Assembly: GCA_020746995.1 (NCBI GenBank)
Contig: JAGPXD010000001.1
Location: 6,510,001-6,574,000, forward strand
Source: Plectosphaerella cucumerina
Lineage: Eukaryota; Ascomycota; Sordariomycetes; Glomerellales; Plectosphaerellaceae
Length of the DNA: 64,000 nucleotides
Direction of reading: 5' to 3'
Under the pieces are notes generated by a model. That model saw only the letters and a program-made list of their open reading frames with translations. It searched no databases and had not been told where the DNA came from. Shown here one piece after another: positions 11,879 to 23,204 of the stretch (position 1 is the first letter of the stretch; every line of letters begins with the position of its first letter). A program made the position numbers and the translations under genes.

Positions 11879-13395
11879 TCACCCCCTTGGCACCAGAAGC
11901 TGATCAACATCAGGCCCCCATTCCCCTCCCTCTGTCGCAAAGATGATCGTGTTCACCCCCTCCTTCAACTCGCAGTGCAGCCCTGCACTCGCCGTCCTGT
12001 CCGATCGATGACGGTTCGAGATGAACGCCAGATCATACCCAACATCATTGACCGTGACCCGCGCATGACGTGGAGCGGTATCGTGATTCCGGTACTTGAT
12101 CGTGATGGTATCACGGCCCGCAGAAGCGCTTTGGACATTGTCGAAGACGACTGTCCCGCCCGGGCCTCCACCGATGTACCCTGCGGCCTGACCGCCGGCG
12201 CAATCGGAGCAGGAGATCACACGAGCTCCGTCGGAAAGCTGCGCAGCCTCACCCTCGAGCGCGACCGAGGACCCGCGGGTGCTCCATGTCCCGGCCGCAA
12301 CGTCGGGGGACCAGCTCTCGTACCAGTCGAGGGTGACGTCGGTGCCGGAGATGTTGAGGGGAAGCCAGATGTATGTGCTCGCAGCGAGGTTGGACGATAT
12401 CCAGCGGTCTCCAATGTAAATTGCCTCGTCGGTGCCGAGGGGTAGGATGAAGCTGACCTGGCTGCTGTGGGTGTTGGAGCCGACGGGAGCGAACTCGGTC
12501 CACTCGGACCAGGGGCCGCTCAGCGAGGTAGCATAGCTGTAGACCTACTTCGGGTCAGTCAAGATGATCCTGAAGTGAGGGAAGGGTACGCACGTTGTCA
12601 TTGGGGTTCCAACCCGTCAGGTGAGAGCCAAAGATAAAGTAGTATCCCTTGTGCTTGATGACAGCCGGAGACTCGGCAAAGTACTCCCACCCAAACGTCA
12701 CCTCTGTGACGTTGAGGTAGTCCTCACTCAGGGCAATGATGCGTGTGCCGTACTCCCGGTCCTCGGTGAGTAGGTACGCAGCGCCATCGTCGTCCTTGAA
12801 AAGACCGATGTCACGGCTCTGGAAGCCGAGGGGTCGGAAACTGCCGTGGTACTGGTAGGAACCGCAGACGGAGTCGCCGGTGGCCACGCCGACGCGAGCA
12901 TCGCGGTAGTTGCGGTCGTCGATGTGCATGTATAGGACGTATTTGTTGGTGGCGTCGTTGAAGATGACCTTGGGCCGCTCGACGATGCGGTCGGGGCCTA
13001 GGTCGCCGGCCTCGGTGGTCTGGGAGAGGAGGGCGCCCTCGTAAGTCCACTCGACGAGGTCGCGGGAGGAGTAGCAGTTGACGTTTTGAAAGACGGTGCC
13101 TTGGGTTTTGTCTTCGCCGATCATGTAGTAGACGTCGTCGACTTTGCTGCAAGGTCGTCAGCGGAGACGAGACTTTGGTTAGGGAGTGAACTCACATGAT
13201 GCCATGGCCGTGAGCTTGGACATGTTCGCCGGTGTTGGTCTGAGAAGGGCATGGTCAGAGAATGCAGGAGGACTCAGGAGGGCTTGTACTAACAGCAGTC
13301 CAACTCGCCCCTGGAACGACATCCAAACCAGCATGAACGATGGTGGACCACAGTGAAGCGCCCAAGAGGAGGGACGAGAAGCGTCGAAGAGCCAT
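11879..13395 (-). CDS. Secreted GH43 exo-1,3-galactanase-like enzyme with C-terminal CBM35 (454 aa)
   Basis: Four exons: 13395-13294, 13239-13196, 13146-12594 and 12544-11879; introns of 54, 49 and 49 bp. Residues 1-22 are a signal peptide (MALRRFSSLLLGASLW...HA). The five-blade GH43 domain follows, opening with QAHGHGIIKVDD and YYMIGEDKT, as in the galactan 1,3-beta-galactosidase subfamily (GH43_24). The likely pKa-modulating Asp is D161 (SRDIG) and the general acid Glu is E207 (AESPA). Residues from about 300 match a CBM35-type beta sandwich (SDCAGGQAAGYIGGGPGG, ending LLVPRG), a module that in this subfamily binds galactan side chains. It would trim beta-1,3-galactan of arabinogalactan proteins outside the cell. 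Substrate is inferred from subfamily resemblance. A TATAAG lies 76 bases upstream of the ATG. Confidence 0.88.
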
Positions 13396-14268
13396 GGTTG
13401 ATCGAATGCCGCGAGAAGATCATATGCCGAAGCGCTTGGTCAGGTCTCCCATATTGCCATCGTCTCTGGACTTATATCCTCAGAAGATGCCCTTCACGGA
13501 AGCCCAAAGCATCAAGCTGCATCGCCCATGATTCGTCCGCTTCTACTGGCTGCCCGGTGACTGGACAGGCTCGGCAACAACCGCCATCGAAGCATGTGCA
13601 CTTCCCCAGACTGGACGCGGGGTATCATTGTGTCTGCCTCCCCCGCGTTGTGGTGACATCGTCGCCCGTGGATCCCGCTCGCCATGTGGAGGTTTGTGGC
13701 CTGTTTTGGTGAAGATTGCCCTCGTTGATGGATCCTTAATATCTTCGGCCCGGCGCGGGCCGGACAAGGTGGTGAGAGAGGTTGATGCAGGTGATTGAGT
13801 CCTGTCGATTGACTGGCTCGGCAGTTGCTGCGATGGACAAATGCGGACAAAGATTCGAGCAGGGGGCTGCCATCTCTCCCGAAGGAGCGCATGTGGTCTG
13901 GGGATGACGACTGTAAGCTGCATGATCCTCCCGAGGCCGGGCGGTAGCAATTTATCCGGCAGGGTAATGCGACGGAATGACTTGACCATGGGTTTCCGGA
14001 GCCTGACTCGGATTGCATTCATGTATGAAGCAAATGACATGAAGGTGAGGAGTGGCTTGATCAGACCAATGTCCACAATGGAGGCGCACCGTCCTGCTCT
14101 GAATGTTTTGTGTCATTCTATGGAAGAAAATGTGCGTCAAGATCTGATCCGCTTCAACGGCCAGCACCCACGACAGCTAGAGAAAAAAGAAATCACCCCT
14201 CTGCACTCTCCGCTCTGCCCGGATGATCCCGAGCAGCGGGCACCTTCCTACCGATCCAATTCGCTACC
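13396..14268. other. Spacer between GH43 gene and next minus-strand gene
   Basis: Holds the GH43 promoter at its left end and the 3' flank of the gene ending at 14269. Overlapping open frames 13512-14076 carry no motif and I see no other element. Confidence 0.5.
13471..13476 (-). promoter_or_regulatory. TATA-like element of the GH43 gene
   Basis: TATAAG on the minus strand, about 76 bases before the start codon at 13395. Confidence 0.45.
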
Positions 14269-15268
14269 TCAGATCGGCTTCCTCGTGTTGCCTGCCACAG
14301 CAGTCCTCCGCCGGAAGCTCTCGGCGTATCCCACCCGCTCGTACGTGCCGAAACCGTAGAATGCCAGTCCAATCACCAGCCACACGCTCGTAACGATCAG
14401 GCCGATGGGGAAGATCATGATCTGGACGCCCGGCAGCACGAAAGCGACCTCCTTGTTGGCGAGGCGCTGAGTCATGTTGGTCTGGGCCTGCTGAGCGAGG
14501 GCAAAGTCGGAGAGGACGACTTCCTTGGAGAAGACGCCGGTCAGGAAGGCGGCTTCGTTGGAGGAGACGTTTGTCCGGACGGTCTGGCCGGTGCTGTTGA
14601 CAGCGGAGAGGGTCAGGGTCGGGATGATGAGCGCTTCGATATCGGCCCTGGGAGGAAGTCAGCACAGGAAGAGGCAGCGAAAAGGGAGTTGGGTCAGGCA
14701 CGCACATGCTCATCTTGTCCTTCATGCGGGACTGGTCGATCTGCCCGATAAACATGTACGTCTGCAGCAGTTCCGGCGCGCCGGCCTGGCGCCTCGCGAT
14801 CTCGCCCTGCATGCCTGCGCCAGTGACGCGGCTGGCCTCGACGGGGGACACGGAGGCGCCTGTGAAAGAAAGGCCAACATCGATATCCTGGGGCGCGATG
14901 CCGGCCCAGAAACCCGACGGCTCAGAGACCTTGAAGACGCGCAGGTCGGCCTCGAAGACGCCTGTGTTGGTGTCGAGGGCGGGGAGGTTGTAGCAGAGAC
15001 CCGCGCCCGAGGGGTTGGTGGCGCTGCCGAGGCGGGAGAGGGCGTCGCGGCAGGCGACGTCGGTGTTGCGCATCCATTGCTGGACATCAGGGGTCACGCC
15101 GCCGACGGTCTGGCGCTTCGAGAGGTAGCGGTCGGCGACGTTTTGGTAGTGCTCGTGCAGCACGTCGGGCGAGCGGACCTCGATCATGGGGTCCATGGCG
15201 TAGGGACGGATCTCGGCGTGGGCCTGGTAGGCGAAGACGGCCGCGGTTAGGGCAGCGTTCAGAAGCAT
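14269..15268 (-). CDS. Secretory-pathway membrane protein of unknown function (313 aa)
   Basis: Two exons, 15268-14706 and 14647-14269, separated by a 58 bp intron that rebuilds a Met codon (AT|G). Residues 1-18 are a hydrophobic signal peptide (MLLNAALTAAVFAYQAHA). A KR site (SKRQT) near residue 53 could be cut by a Kex2-type protease. The lumenal part holds two Cys (VACRDA, GLCYNL), N-glycosylation sequons (NSTG, NVSS, NMTQ) and ends with one transmembrane helix (PIGLIVTSVWLVIGLAFYGF) followed by a short basic tail. So it is a type I membrane glycoprotein. I do not recognise the family, and nothing nearby suggests a pathway. The reading frame and splice are well supported. Confidence 0.82.
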
Positions 15269-16293
15269 CGTCTGGCCCGTTTGGGGGTATTATGTTCAGT
15301 CGAAGAGGTTGATTTGATGGGGTATATGTTCGGCGTCGTCGATCGCAAGATTAGGTTGTTCCGTCCGGCGGGGATGCGGTCGTCGTCGCGCTCGAGGAGA
15401 GTGTCGTCGATTGAAGCCGGCTCGATTGACGTCGGTCGGCGGTCGGTTTGTCGTCGGAGCTGTCAGGTAAAGATGGTCTACTGTTGAATATCGAGGGCCC
15501 GGCCCGGAAGAAGAGAAAGCACACTGCGTCGGCGTCGGTCGGGGTTCTCGTCGAAAGAGAGGAACCAAGCCCAGGGCCTTTCGGCAGATCCGTCCAAGAG
15601 AGTGTGGGGGGGAGGTGGAGGGAAGAGGCGTGGGCGGGAAAGTAATTACGAGGAGATTAAGCACAGTTGGCTGCGAAGAGAAGCCAGAGCCGACGCGCGC
15701 GGGAGGGGGGAGGGGGAGGTGATGGAGGTTAGGGGGCACTTGGTGGAAGAACGGGGGTTGGTGGGGTGGAGAGCGGGAGGCGTTAGGGGGGCGTGGGCGG
15801 ATGTGCACTTCAACCCTCGTTCCCTGTCTTTGGTTCTTGCCTTGCCTCGTCTGGATTGTCGTCGTCTTCGTCTCTCCACCGCCACGCAGCGCGCCCCTCT
15901 GTCGCTGGCCTTGGCCCCGGAGTCCCTTCCTCTCTCAGTCCGTCTGCCCAGCGTCTCGCCCTCAGCCCTGCCGTGGCCCCAGCATCGTACGACGTACTTA
16001 CCACCATCAACCTGGCTGTTGCTGGAATGGCTCGTTGACCACGCAGCCAGGGAGGGGAGGGGTGGGATGATGTTGAAGCAGATTCGCGACAAGCAAACTG
16101 GCGTGTGCACCTAGGGGTCAGACGGCGTTTACCATCAACAATCTTCGTCTGAAAGGTCAAAGGGCCCCAAGTTGAAGCAGGGCATTGTGTCGCGAATCCT
16201 GAGATGCAACGAGCCGCGTTCGAGGATGGGACGAGTTCGGACGCCGACGGGATAAATGATTGGCAGGAAGCACTTCAGAGTGCGCATGTGCCA

Positions 16294-16351
16294 GGGGTTA
16301 GCGGACTTGGGGCCCTGCAGGGGCGCGTTTCAGGGGCCGGCAGCTAACCCC
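16294..16351. repeat. Inverted repeat GGGGTTAGC ... GCTAACCCC
   Basis: Exact 9-base arms at 16294-16302 and 16343-16351 flank a very GC-rich centre. The same block also has a direct echo, CAGGGGTTAGCGG versus CAGGGGCCTTAGCGG, so it may be the trace of a local duplication. GGGG-rich cores resemble binding sites of zinc-finger carbon regulators, but that is only a guess. Confidence 0.55.
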
Positions 16352-16448
16352 CAGGGGCCTTAGCGGTCGGGCGGCGCTGCCGGTCATGTTATGTCAGCCG
16401 GCTTTGGGAGTCTCGACCTTTCACAGTGTTGCCCCGACTCTGGGAAAA

Positions 16449-16545
16449 TCGCATGATGTCTCGTGAGTATCGCATGACAGCTGACCAACCGGGTCAATCA
16501 CTCCAGCAGGTCAATCGCTCCAGCAAGTCCTGAGACGTCATGCGA
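16449..16545. repeat. Inverted repeat enclosing a 17-bp tandem duplication
   Basis: TCGCATGATGTCTC at 16449-16462 pairs with the reverse complement of 16532-16545 in 13 of 14 positions. Between them are two abutting 17-base copies, 16492-16508 and 16509-16525 (GGTCAATCACTCCAGCA, one mismatch). The block lies about 1.2 kb upstream of the gene starting at 15268. Confidence 0.7.
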
Positions 16546-16916
16546 CTTTCCAAAAGCCTTGGGCAAAGGCCACCAGTCACCTGACCATATCAGGCATCAG
16601 AGGGAAATTTCGCGATGCCCTCAACATCGACCACATCCCGGTCTGTCCGCCAACAAACACCCATCGCCAATGGACCGGATGTTGCGGCTGTTTCACGCAA
16701 ACAACCCGTCACCTCGTTCGCAGTCTGCCGAACACCTACTTACCTGCCGCCTGACGCCGAAACACCTGACACCTGTCCACCTCACGACGACGCGTCGCGA
16801 TTGCTTCTGAAATGTTCCGGAGCTGACATTCGCAGCTACCGTATCCTCATTACAACACCCTCTACTCCCTCATGACCGTTCGTCGGCCGGCCCGTCGCGC
16901 CTCGTCATCGTCCCAT

Positions 16917-18925
16917 CTACACCCTCTCCGGCTCCTCCTCCCCCCGCCTCACCACCATCTCCATCAACGTATCGTACGACTCGCCCGAATCCGTCGAGTC
17001 CAACGACGTCCGCCGCGCCCTCACAAACTTGGGCCACGTGTTGGTCAGCACCAGGTACTTGATGCTCATCTCCGCATCGTCAAAGACCGTCTCATCGAAT
17101 CCCTCGGGGATCTCGCCCCAGTAGTACCCCCCATCACCCAAGGTGCTGGACGAGTCCGCCGCCGCCAGAACGATGCCCTTGTCGCTGCCTCCGGATGGCG
17201 AGCACGGCCTCCGTGGGCCCGTCCAGTCGTCAAACGGCGTCGCCCCGCCCGCCGCGTTGCCGGCCCTGTTGTCGCCGTGCACATGCCGCGCGGCCTCCTC
17301 GAAGACGCCTTCCATCTTGCGCAGGTCCGTTGACGAGATGTTGATGCTGAACTCGGCGTCGCTTCGGGACACGTAGTCGGTGTAGATGCGCAGCGCTTGA
17401 TTGAACTGCTCCCGCTCCTGGTCCTGCTGCTGCCGCCGCCGCCGCTCGGTCGATGATGCTACCACCTGCGAGATGCCGTGGCAGTCCTCAGCCGTGTATG
17501 CTGCCACATTGCCGGCCCGCATCGCCGTCTTCCACCGCGACACGGCCGTGAGGAAGGCGATGTTCTCGCCCGAGAAGTCTTTCAGCGCTGAGAAGTGCTG
17601 CAATGGGTCCGGGTTCTTCTTGAGGGCGTACTCGAGCGCGTTCATCGTCAGCAGACCACTCCCGGCCACACGCTTGTCGAACGACCGACTCCTGTTCCCC
17701 GCAACAACACCATCACCCTCGCCCACCTGTCTCCACGTGACGAAGCCGTCACGCTCAACGATCATTGTTCGCGTCGATGTGGTGACCACCGACTTGCCCG
17801 ACCCGGCGTTGCTGTTGAGCCTGTCCGATTCCCACTGCGCGATGAGGTCGAGCGTCTCCTGGTGCAGCGACTGGTGGCGGAATACCTGCCAGCAAGGGAT
17901 GAAGACGGTGAAGATTTCGAGAAGCATGATGGACACGGCGACCCTAGGATATGCGGTGAGTGGGAGGGGGTCGCCCCGCGACGGAAGCGCGCCACGGCGA
18001 CGCAACCGGTGAGACAGGAGGACTCACCACTGAGGCGGGACAAAGTACTGATTGACAACGGCCATGGCATCGACGTTCAAGGCGACGATCCACATGGGCG
18101 CCGCTGGCAGAGAGGCCAGGCACGACGCGATGGTCTGCACCCTCCAGCCCTGGGTGTCGTGGATATGCCGGGATCGCCAGAGCACGACGGGCGCCACGAT
18201 CCATGCCCAGAAGACCTGCCAGAAGATCGAAGGCCACCTATGATTGTCAGTCCTGCCATGGCCAAGTGGCCGACAGAGAGCGGGAAGCAAACTCACCATT
18301 CCCATCCCCTACCCTGCTCCCGCGCCTGCTGCGCCGGCGTTCCAGTGACCTCGGTACCTGGAATGCCGAACCCGGGATGGAACTTGCGCGAGACAAGATA
18401 CATGACAAGAGTCAGGACGAACTTTTCTCCTTGTCAGCCACTGTCCCCAGAATCCGAGGAACGACTTACCTGCACCGCCATTCCCGTGAAGATGAGCGCC
18501 AACATCTTGCCGGTGTAGTCATTCCGCCTGAACCTGTCCACCAGAGGCCATCTCGACTTCCGCGCAGCCTGGACCGGTGCCGCCACACGCCCTCCTTGGG
18601 CGTACCTCCTCTGCGCCTTCGCGACGTGCAGGAACCGGCTGTTGGAGGCGTGGAAGAGCGCGATGCCGAAGGGGAGGTAGATGCCCATGATCCAGAACTC
18701 GATATCCGCAGCAACCAAGTGGCCGTAGAGGTAGCCGAGCTGCACGGCGACCCAGTAGACGTGTAGCAATGCGATGGCAGCGAATGCCAGCGGCAGCCCT
18801 CTGATGCGAAGCATAGACATGCTGCGTCGTGAGTAGAGGAAGGACATGCCGGCCATGAGGAGAAGGGTCCAGGACGCGGCGAAGACGGCCCAGAAGATGG
18901 CGACACCATCGATTCTGACGGACAT
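16917..18925 (-). CDS. Seven-transmembrane receptor fused to an RGS domain (GprK/Rgs7-type, 605 aa)
   Basis: Four exons: 18925-18470, 18421-18297, 18237-18028 and 17943-16917; introns of 48, 59, 59... and 84 bp (18422-18469, 18238-18296, 17944-18027 are the three introns). Joined exons give seven hydrophobic helices: about 8-31, 43-67, 78-98, 143-165, 196-213, 230-250 and 264-285. After a Ser/Thr-rich cytosolic linker comes an RGS domain starting near residue 363 (MNALEYALKKNPDPLQHF, DFSGENIAFLTAVSRW) and closing with the typical DDAEMSIKYLVLTNTWPKF. RGS domains speed GTP hydrolysis on G-alpha; the fusion to a 7TM domain is known from Aspergillus GprK, Magnaporthe Rgs7 and plant RGS1. It should act at the plasma membrane, linking an unknown ligand to G-alpha shut-off. 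The RGS is split by a low-complexity Arg/Gln insert around residue 420 and a Gly/Ser-rich loop around residues 490-530. Confidence 0.88.
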
Positions 18926-20197
18926 GGCTGCGGTTGCTGCTGGAAGAGTTCGGAAGCGACTCGGTCCGTCTCGGGTGAGGGATGTTGCTTGATCGAAGAC
19001 ACGCACGAGGGGATCGCGATGATTCAGGGTGACGTGGGCAGTCCTCTCGATATATCAGTCGCGAAGGGGCGAGGAACGATGCGACATTCGAGAACATCCG
19101 AAGCAGCAGAGCCAGGCCCTTTCCCTTAACAGCCCAGCCCAACACAGCGACGGGAACACCCATCCGCGTCGAAGGCCTCTCTCCTCTCAGGTGGTGTCTT
19201 GGATGTTCATCTCGCCCCCCTCAGGGCCCCGCCGATCGCTTCCCGCCAACGCCCATGCCGGCCAGGCTGGACCTGCAAGGGGCTGAGCGACGGCCAACTA
19301 CCGTACGCGGCGTCGTTGCGTGCGGCCTGCTCAAGTTGCTTTTTCCATTCCTCGTCGCCCCCATCACGGCCAGCGTGTCGGGATGGTTGCCACGCGGTGC
19401 TTGGGGTCAGGCCATGCGAGGCGAGGAGTATTCCTGTTGTACAGAGACATTCGGTGCGACTTCAAAGCGCGCTGACGAAACATCTTGGGAAAGTTCTCGA
19501 GGTCCCGCCCGAAGCCTGGGCATGACCTCGAAGGACGGGAACGGCGACCGGCACCCGATGAACGCCTTCCGCGCCTCCTTGCGGAGCTTCGCCGGAGACC
19601 GTCTAGCGTACGAATTCCAGCACCGCACGAGGCTAGCGACATTGATCATCGCGATCAACACCAGCTTGTCGTAGGCAGGGCTATTCCATGGCGGGTGTCC
19701 GCAGTTGTCGGCCGCGGCCCAATCTCCGCTGTTTCGTTTCGCCGGTAGTCATCATGGGCCTGTGTTAGACATGCAGGACGTAGAGGTGTTCGCCTTTGCC
19801 CATTGCCCGATGGGAGGCTTCCATCCTTTGCCGTGGCTTACGGCTTGTCTCGAGGCAGTGGTGGGTGGTCTTTCTCTGCTGAGACAAGGGCCACCACATC
19901 ACGCGAACCGTGCGGCGAAAAGTCCAGGTGGTGGACTTGGATCGCCACGCGTCGCAAAAGAAGAAATTCTAGCTTACTTGTCGGAGGTTTTCAGGGATGT
20001 TGATCGGTCTCTCGACTTTCGACATCACGTTAGGGCTATCTCTTGCCTCCTGTTCTCAGCCCATCCATGTCAATGAACTTCCATCGTCAGGTTTGTGACG
20101 TGTCTGCATTTTCTAGCGAGAAGCCGCCACTGCTTACATGGCGGCATCTGTTCCCGACGGATCCTTTTCTCCTCCATCGTCGCCGTTGTGCCACTAT
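18926..20197. other. Spacer upstream of the GPCR-RGS gene
   Basis: Probably promoter of the receptor on the left. Frames around 19200-19750 overlap on both strands without motif or splice pattern. Nothing else recognised. Confidence 0.5.
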
Positions 20198-21521
20198 CTA
20201 GTACTCGAGGTCCAAGTATGGACGATATGACGACCTGACAGACGAGATCCTCTTCTCATCCGCGAAATAGATCGCCGAGTCCCGGGCATACATGATCAAA
20301 AAACGTTCTTGATATTTATCTTGGCGTGCCCAGCCCGTGTTTGGCAGGAAATCCTCCGAAATATCAGTCAGGAGGCTATCCAGGAGGCTAGATTTGTCCT
20401 CCCCCCAGTAGCCATTGCCTTCGATATGGCTCCATGGTCCACCATTTGCGTTCAAGTATAATTGAACTGAAATATATCTCTCGTGGTCCGGCTCGGTGAG
20501 ATAGTTGAAGATTCGAGGGTTCTCAGGCTTATCCATAATCTCCATACAGGTCTCAAGACCGCGTGCTAGAAGCTCCCCAGTCTCCTGGTCAAGGTCTGGG
20601 TCGTACATTCGTTCTTCCACGAGGGAATACAAGTTCTCGAGCTTTATGTTCTCTGGGCTGTTTTCATCATCGTCGGGGTTTTGCTGCTTCGAAACGTGAT
20701 TAAGTACCGCCTGATAGTCTGCGTTTGTAAGTTAGTCAGCTAGATCTGGTCGATTTACTGTACCCGGGTACTTCGAACTGTCCCGTGTCCCTCAACTCAC
20801 AACGTCGCATGCCCTGACGGATGCCATGGGCGACACTTAGCATTTGTAGCGAGTCGTGAAGACTAAAAATGCTCCTCAATAATCTTAGACAGTGAACCCA
20901 CACGTAGCCAGTCTCATCGGAATAGGGTGGGAATCTGCCACCCGTGAGTTTCCTCACTATTTCGACGTTGCAGACAGCCTGGAGGAACCGTAGTCTCTCC
21001 GACGCGGTGGGTGGTTCCATTCTTTCATGGCTGTCGGCGTCCGGGTCGTCTTCATCCGCAGGGATACCAGGTAGACCATCTCGAAAACACCAATCGGCTA
21101 GACGGCTCTGAGCCTCGTGGAAGCTATCGATCTTGCGGCAAAGAGCAAGTGTCATCGTGGCGCTGATCGCTGCCATCTTCTCTGCGGGTGTAGTTCGCTT
21201 GCGCGCCTGTTCCAAGGTAGCCAGCATGGGATCGAACGTCCCCCTGTCCATGTTTGTGTGTTTCGGCAGACTGAGTGCGGTATGCAGCGGGTAGAGCTTC
21301 TCGAGTGTGAGCTTCTTGACGAGAACTGTCAAGATGATCCCTGCTTCGAAACATCTGAATGTACGGAAAAGAGGCGGACAGCTGATCACTGCCTCGGCGA
21401 GATCGGAGACACAGTGGAGCTGCTCGAGGATCAAGCGGAGGATGTCGAGAGGCAAACTCTCCAGTGTCGGAGGCCCGGTAGGGGCTCCAGGGCCTCCAGC
21501 ATCCGAGGGGTGGGGATTCAT
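20198..21521 (-). CDS. F-box protein (413 aa)
   Basis: Two exons, 21521-20801 and 20718-20198, with an 82 bp intron (donor GTGAGT, branch GCTGAC, acceptor CAG) that joins ...GMRR to YYQAVLNHVSK. Residues about 17-60 match an F-box (LESLPLDILRLILEQLHCVS... CPPLFRTFR), the motif that docks to Skp1 in SCF ubiquitin ligases. The remaining ~350 residues lack WD or LRR repeats; they are mixed helical with an acidic patch (PADEDDPDAD) and a Tyr-rich C-terminus. Such F-box proteins are numerous and fast-evolving in filamentous fungi, and their targets are unknown. A start upstream is unlikely because the F-box sits at the usual distance from this Met. Confidence 0.78.
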
Positions 21522-21784
21522 TGGATCGAGGGTGTCGTGTAGCTCTCAAGGACAGTCCAAGCCGACAGTCCAAGCCGACAGAGCTGAGACGACTGAGGTA
21601 ATGACGAAGCGAGACAGATACCTGCTAACATAGATCCAGGGAGCTCCCCAACTTCATTTCATGCAACTTGTTGAGGATGCCCGTGGAATAGTGGCCTTGA
21701 GTTTCAGCCACCGCCATCGGGGCAAGCCCAGACAACCACCCTCGCAGTACATTTGGGCTATTTGAACGCTACCTGCATCTCATT

Positions 21785-21798
21785 TACCTACGTAGGTA
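21785..21798. repeat. 14-bp perfect palindrome TACCTACGTAGGTA
   Basis: Self-complementary sequence directly downstream of the PhyH gene end (21820) and upstream of the F-box gene. It shares the CCTA/TAGG half sites with the inverted repeat at 697-719. Confidence 0.7.
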
Positions 21799-21819
21799 TA
21801 CAAAGAAGTCCACAGCTGC

Positions 21820-22809
21820 CTAGAACCCCAACGCCCCTTTCAAGCCGCCACGCCTGTGGTCCTGCCACACATCCGGCCCCAGCACCGTAGCGAGTTCCCG
21901 GAACCCAATGAACTTCTTGGCCCTCTCCGACAGCCCCAAGGCGTGCTCTCTCTTCAGAATCAGCGGGTGCGCCTCCTCCGGTGTCAACGCAGAACTGATG
22001 ACGGTGCAGCTCAAGATCCTCCGAAACTCATCATTCGTCTTGTTCTCTTCGCCCCTGTGCACAATTCTGCCTCCCAGCAGGAGGCAGTCCCCAGGTTTCA
22101 GCTCAACCTGCTCGACCTCTTCGTCGGGAAACTTCCAGTACGAAACAGTCTGATCGTCCATCACCGCAGGGTAATCAATGCGATGGCTACCACGGACGAC
22201 GCCCGTGGCGCCGTTGGCCTTGGTGGTATCCGTGACGGCGATGAGAAAGTTGACGGCAAATTCTGGCATCCACTTGTTCCCCATGCTCCAGAAAGGCCAC
22301 CAGCCCGCCGCGTCGGGATGCAGCGGCTGGGCCTTGCTCCCGGGACCGATCTCGATCATCTGCGCCGTGCTGAGCCAGTAGTCGCCCGTTTCTTTGAAGA
22401 TCTCCGTGGACACGGTATGTAGTATGTCGTTGTCGATGACTTCCTCGCGAAATGCCGGGCTGGCGTTGAGCATGCCCCCGAGGCGCTTGGTGTTGTGGCC
22501 GAAGACGGCGGCATCGGCGCCGTCAGGGAGGGGCGCTGCGTTGACGTTGGCTTGGCGGCCTGGGGTGATGGACGACAGAGCCTGGTCCATATCTGCGTTG
22601 AGGCGAGAGATCTGGCTGGGGTTGAACATGGATTTGATGATGACGCAGCCGTCAGACTTGAGGGCTTTGACGATGTCTGCTGCTGGTGATGTGGGGGCGA
22701 GCCGTGAGAAGCGCCTGGAGACGTTCAGGGGTAAGGATGCTGGAGAAAGGTCGACATGGCTCAGTGGTTTTGGCCTTGCCAGAGTTGAAAGAAGATGCCG
22801 CTGTGCCAT
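21820..22809 (-). CDS. PhyH-family 2-oxoglutarate/Fe(II) dioxygenase (329 aa)
   Basis: Single exon. The double-stranded beta-helix core carries the metal triad H164-x-D166 (LHPDAAGWW) and H251 (IVHRGEEN), with a downstream Arg (FRRILSC) placed to hold 2-oxoglutarate. This matches the phytanoyl-CoA dioxygenase superfamily, which in fungi also supplies tailoring enzymes for meroterpenoids and alkaloids. The length fits the family. The first ~40 residues are basic and lack acidic residues until D20, which could be a mitochondrial or other targeting leader; the catalytic domain begins near residue 42. There is no biosynthetic gene beside it (neighbours are an F-box gene and a carrier), so the substrate cannot be inferred. 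Family assignment is firm. Confidence 0.9.
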   Translation of the reverse strand: MAQRHLLSTLARPKPLSHVDLSPASLPLNVSRRFSRLAPTSPAADIVKALKSDGCVIIKSMFNPSQISRLNADMDQALSSITPGRQANVNAAPLPDGADAAVFGHNTKRLGGMLNASPAFREEVIDNDILHTVSTEIFKETGDYWLSTAQMIEIGPGSKAQPLHPDAAGWWPFWSMGNKWMPEFAVNFLIAVTDTTKANGATGVVRGSHRIDYPAVMDDQTVSYWKFPDEEVEQVELKPGDCLLLGGRIVHRGEENKTNDEFRRILSCTVISSALTPEEAHPLILKREHALGLSERAKKFIGFRELATVLGPDVWQDHRRGGLKGALGF

Positions 22810-23204
22810 GATATTCGAAGATGAACAAATTTGATGGACGGTGAAGTCTAGTGCTCCTGCTCGAAAGCTGGCTGACCCGACGTTTTGTGTACAGGTAGGT
22901 AGGTGGTCATGCGCCGAGCCGTCTGTGCCTCAGGACGCCGACATCATGGCGATCGGCGACTTTCAGCATCAATCATACGCGTATTCACCCGAATTTACAA
23001 CGCCAAGCCTCGTCCGATTCTGAGACTTGGCGTGTTCGTAATCTTGCCCCCCAAACCCCAAACGATACTATGACTTCATTTGAGATCACACCGAGAATTG
23101 AAGATGGGACACATAGAGGATATATTGGGACCGTGTATCACGGACTGCTCTACGAATAATGGACGCTCGCTCGAATCCAAACACCGGCACCGTAGTGCTT
23201 TTTT
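22810..23204. other. Spacer, promoter side of the PhyH gene
   Basis: Contains a GGTAGGTAGGT run at about 22894-22904. No gene seen. The right part is the 3' flank of the MFS gene. Confidence 0.5.

Larger units (their letters stand above)
15269..16916. other. Spacer with two inverted-repeat modules
   Basis: The first ~850 bases beyond 15269 are pyrimidine/purine-biased and look like promoter and 5' UTR of the minus-strand gene. Open frames at 15296-16160 are mutually overlapping and unsupported. Two structured patches at 16294-16351 and 16449-16545 are listed separately. The plus-strand frames 16559-16875 have no coding signature. Confidence 0.5.
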
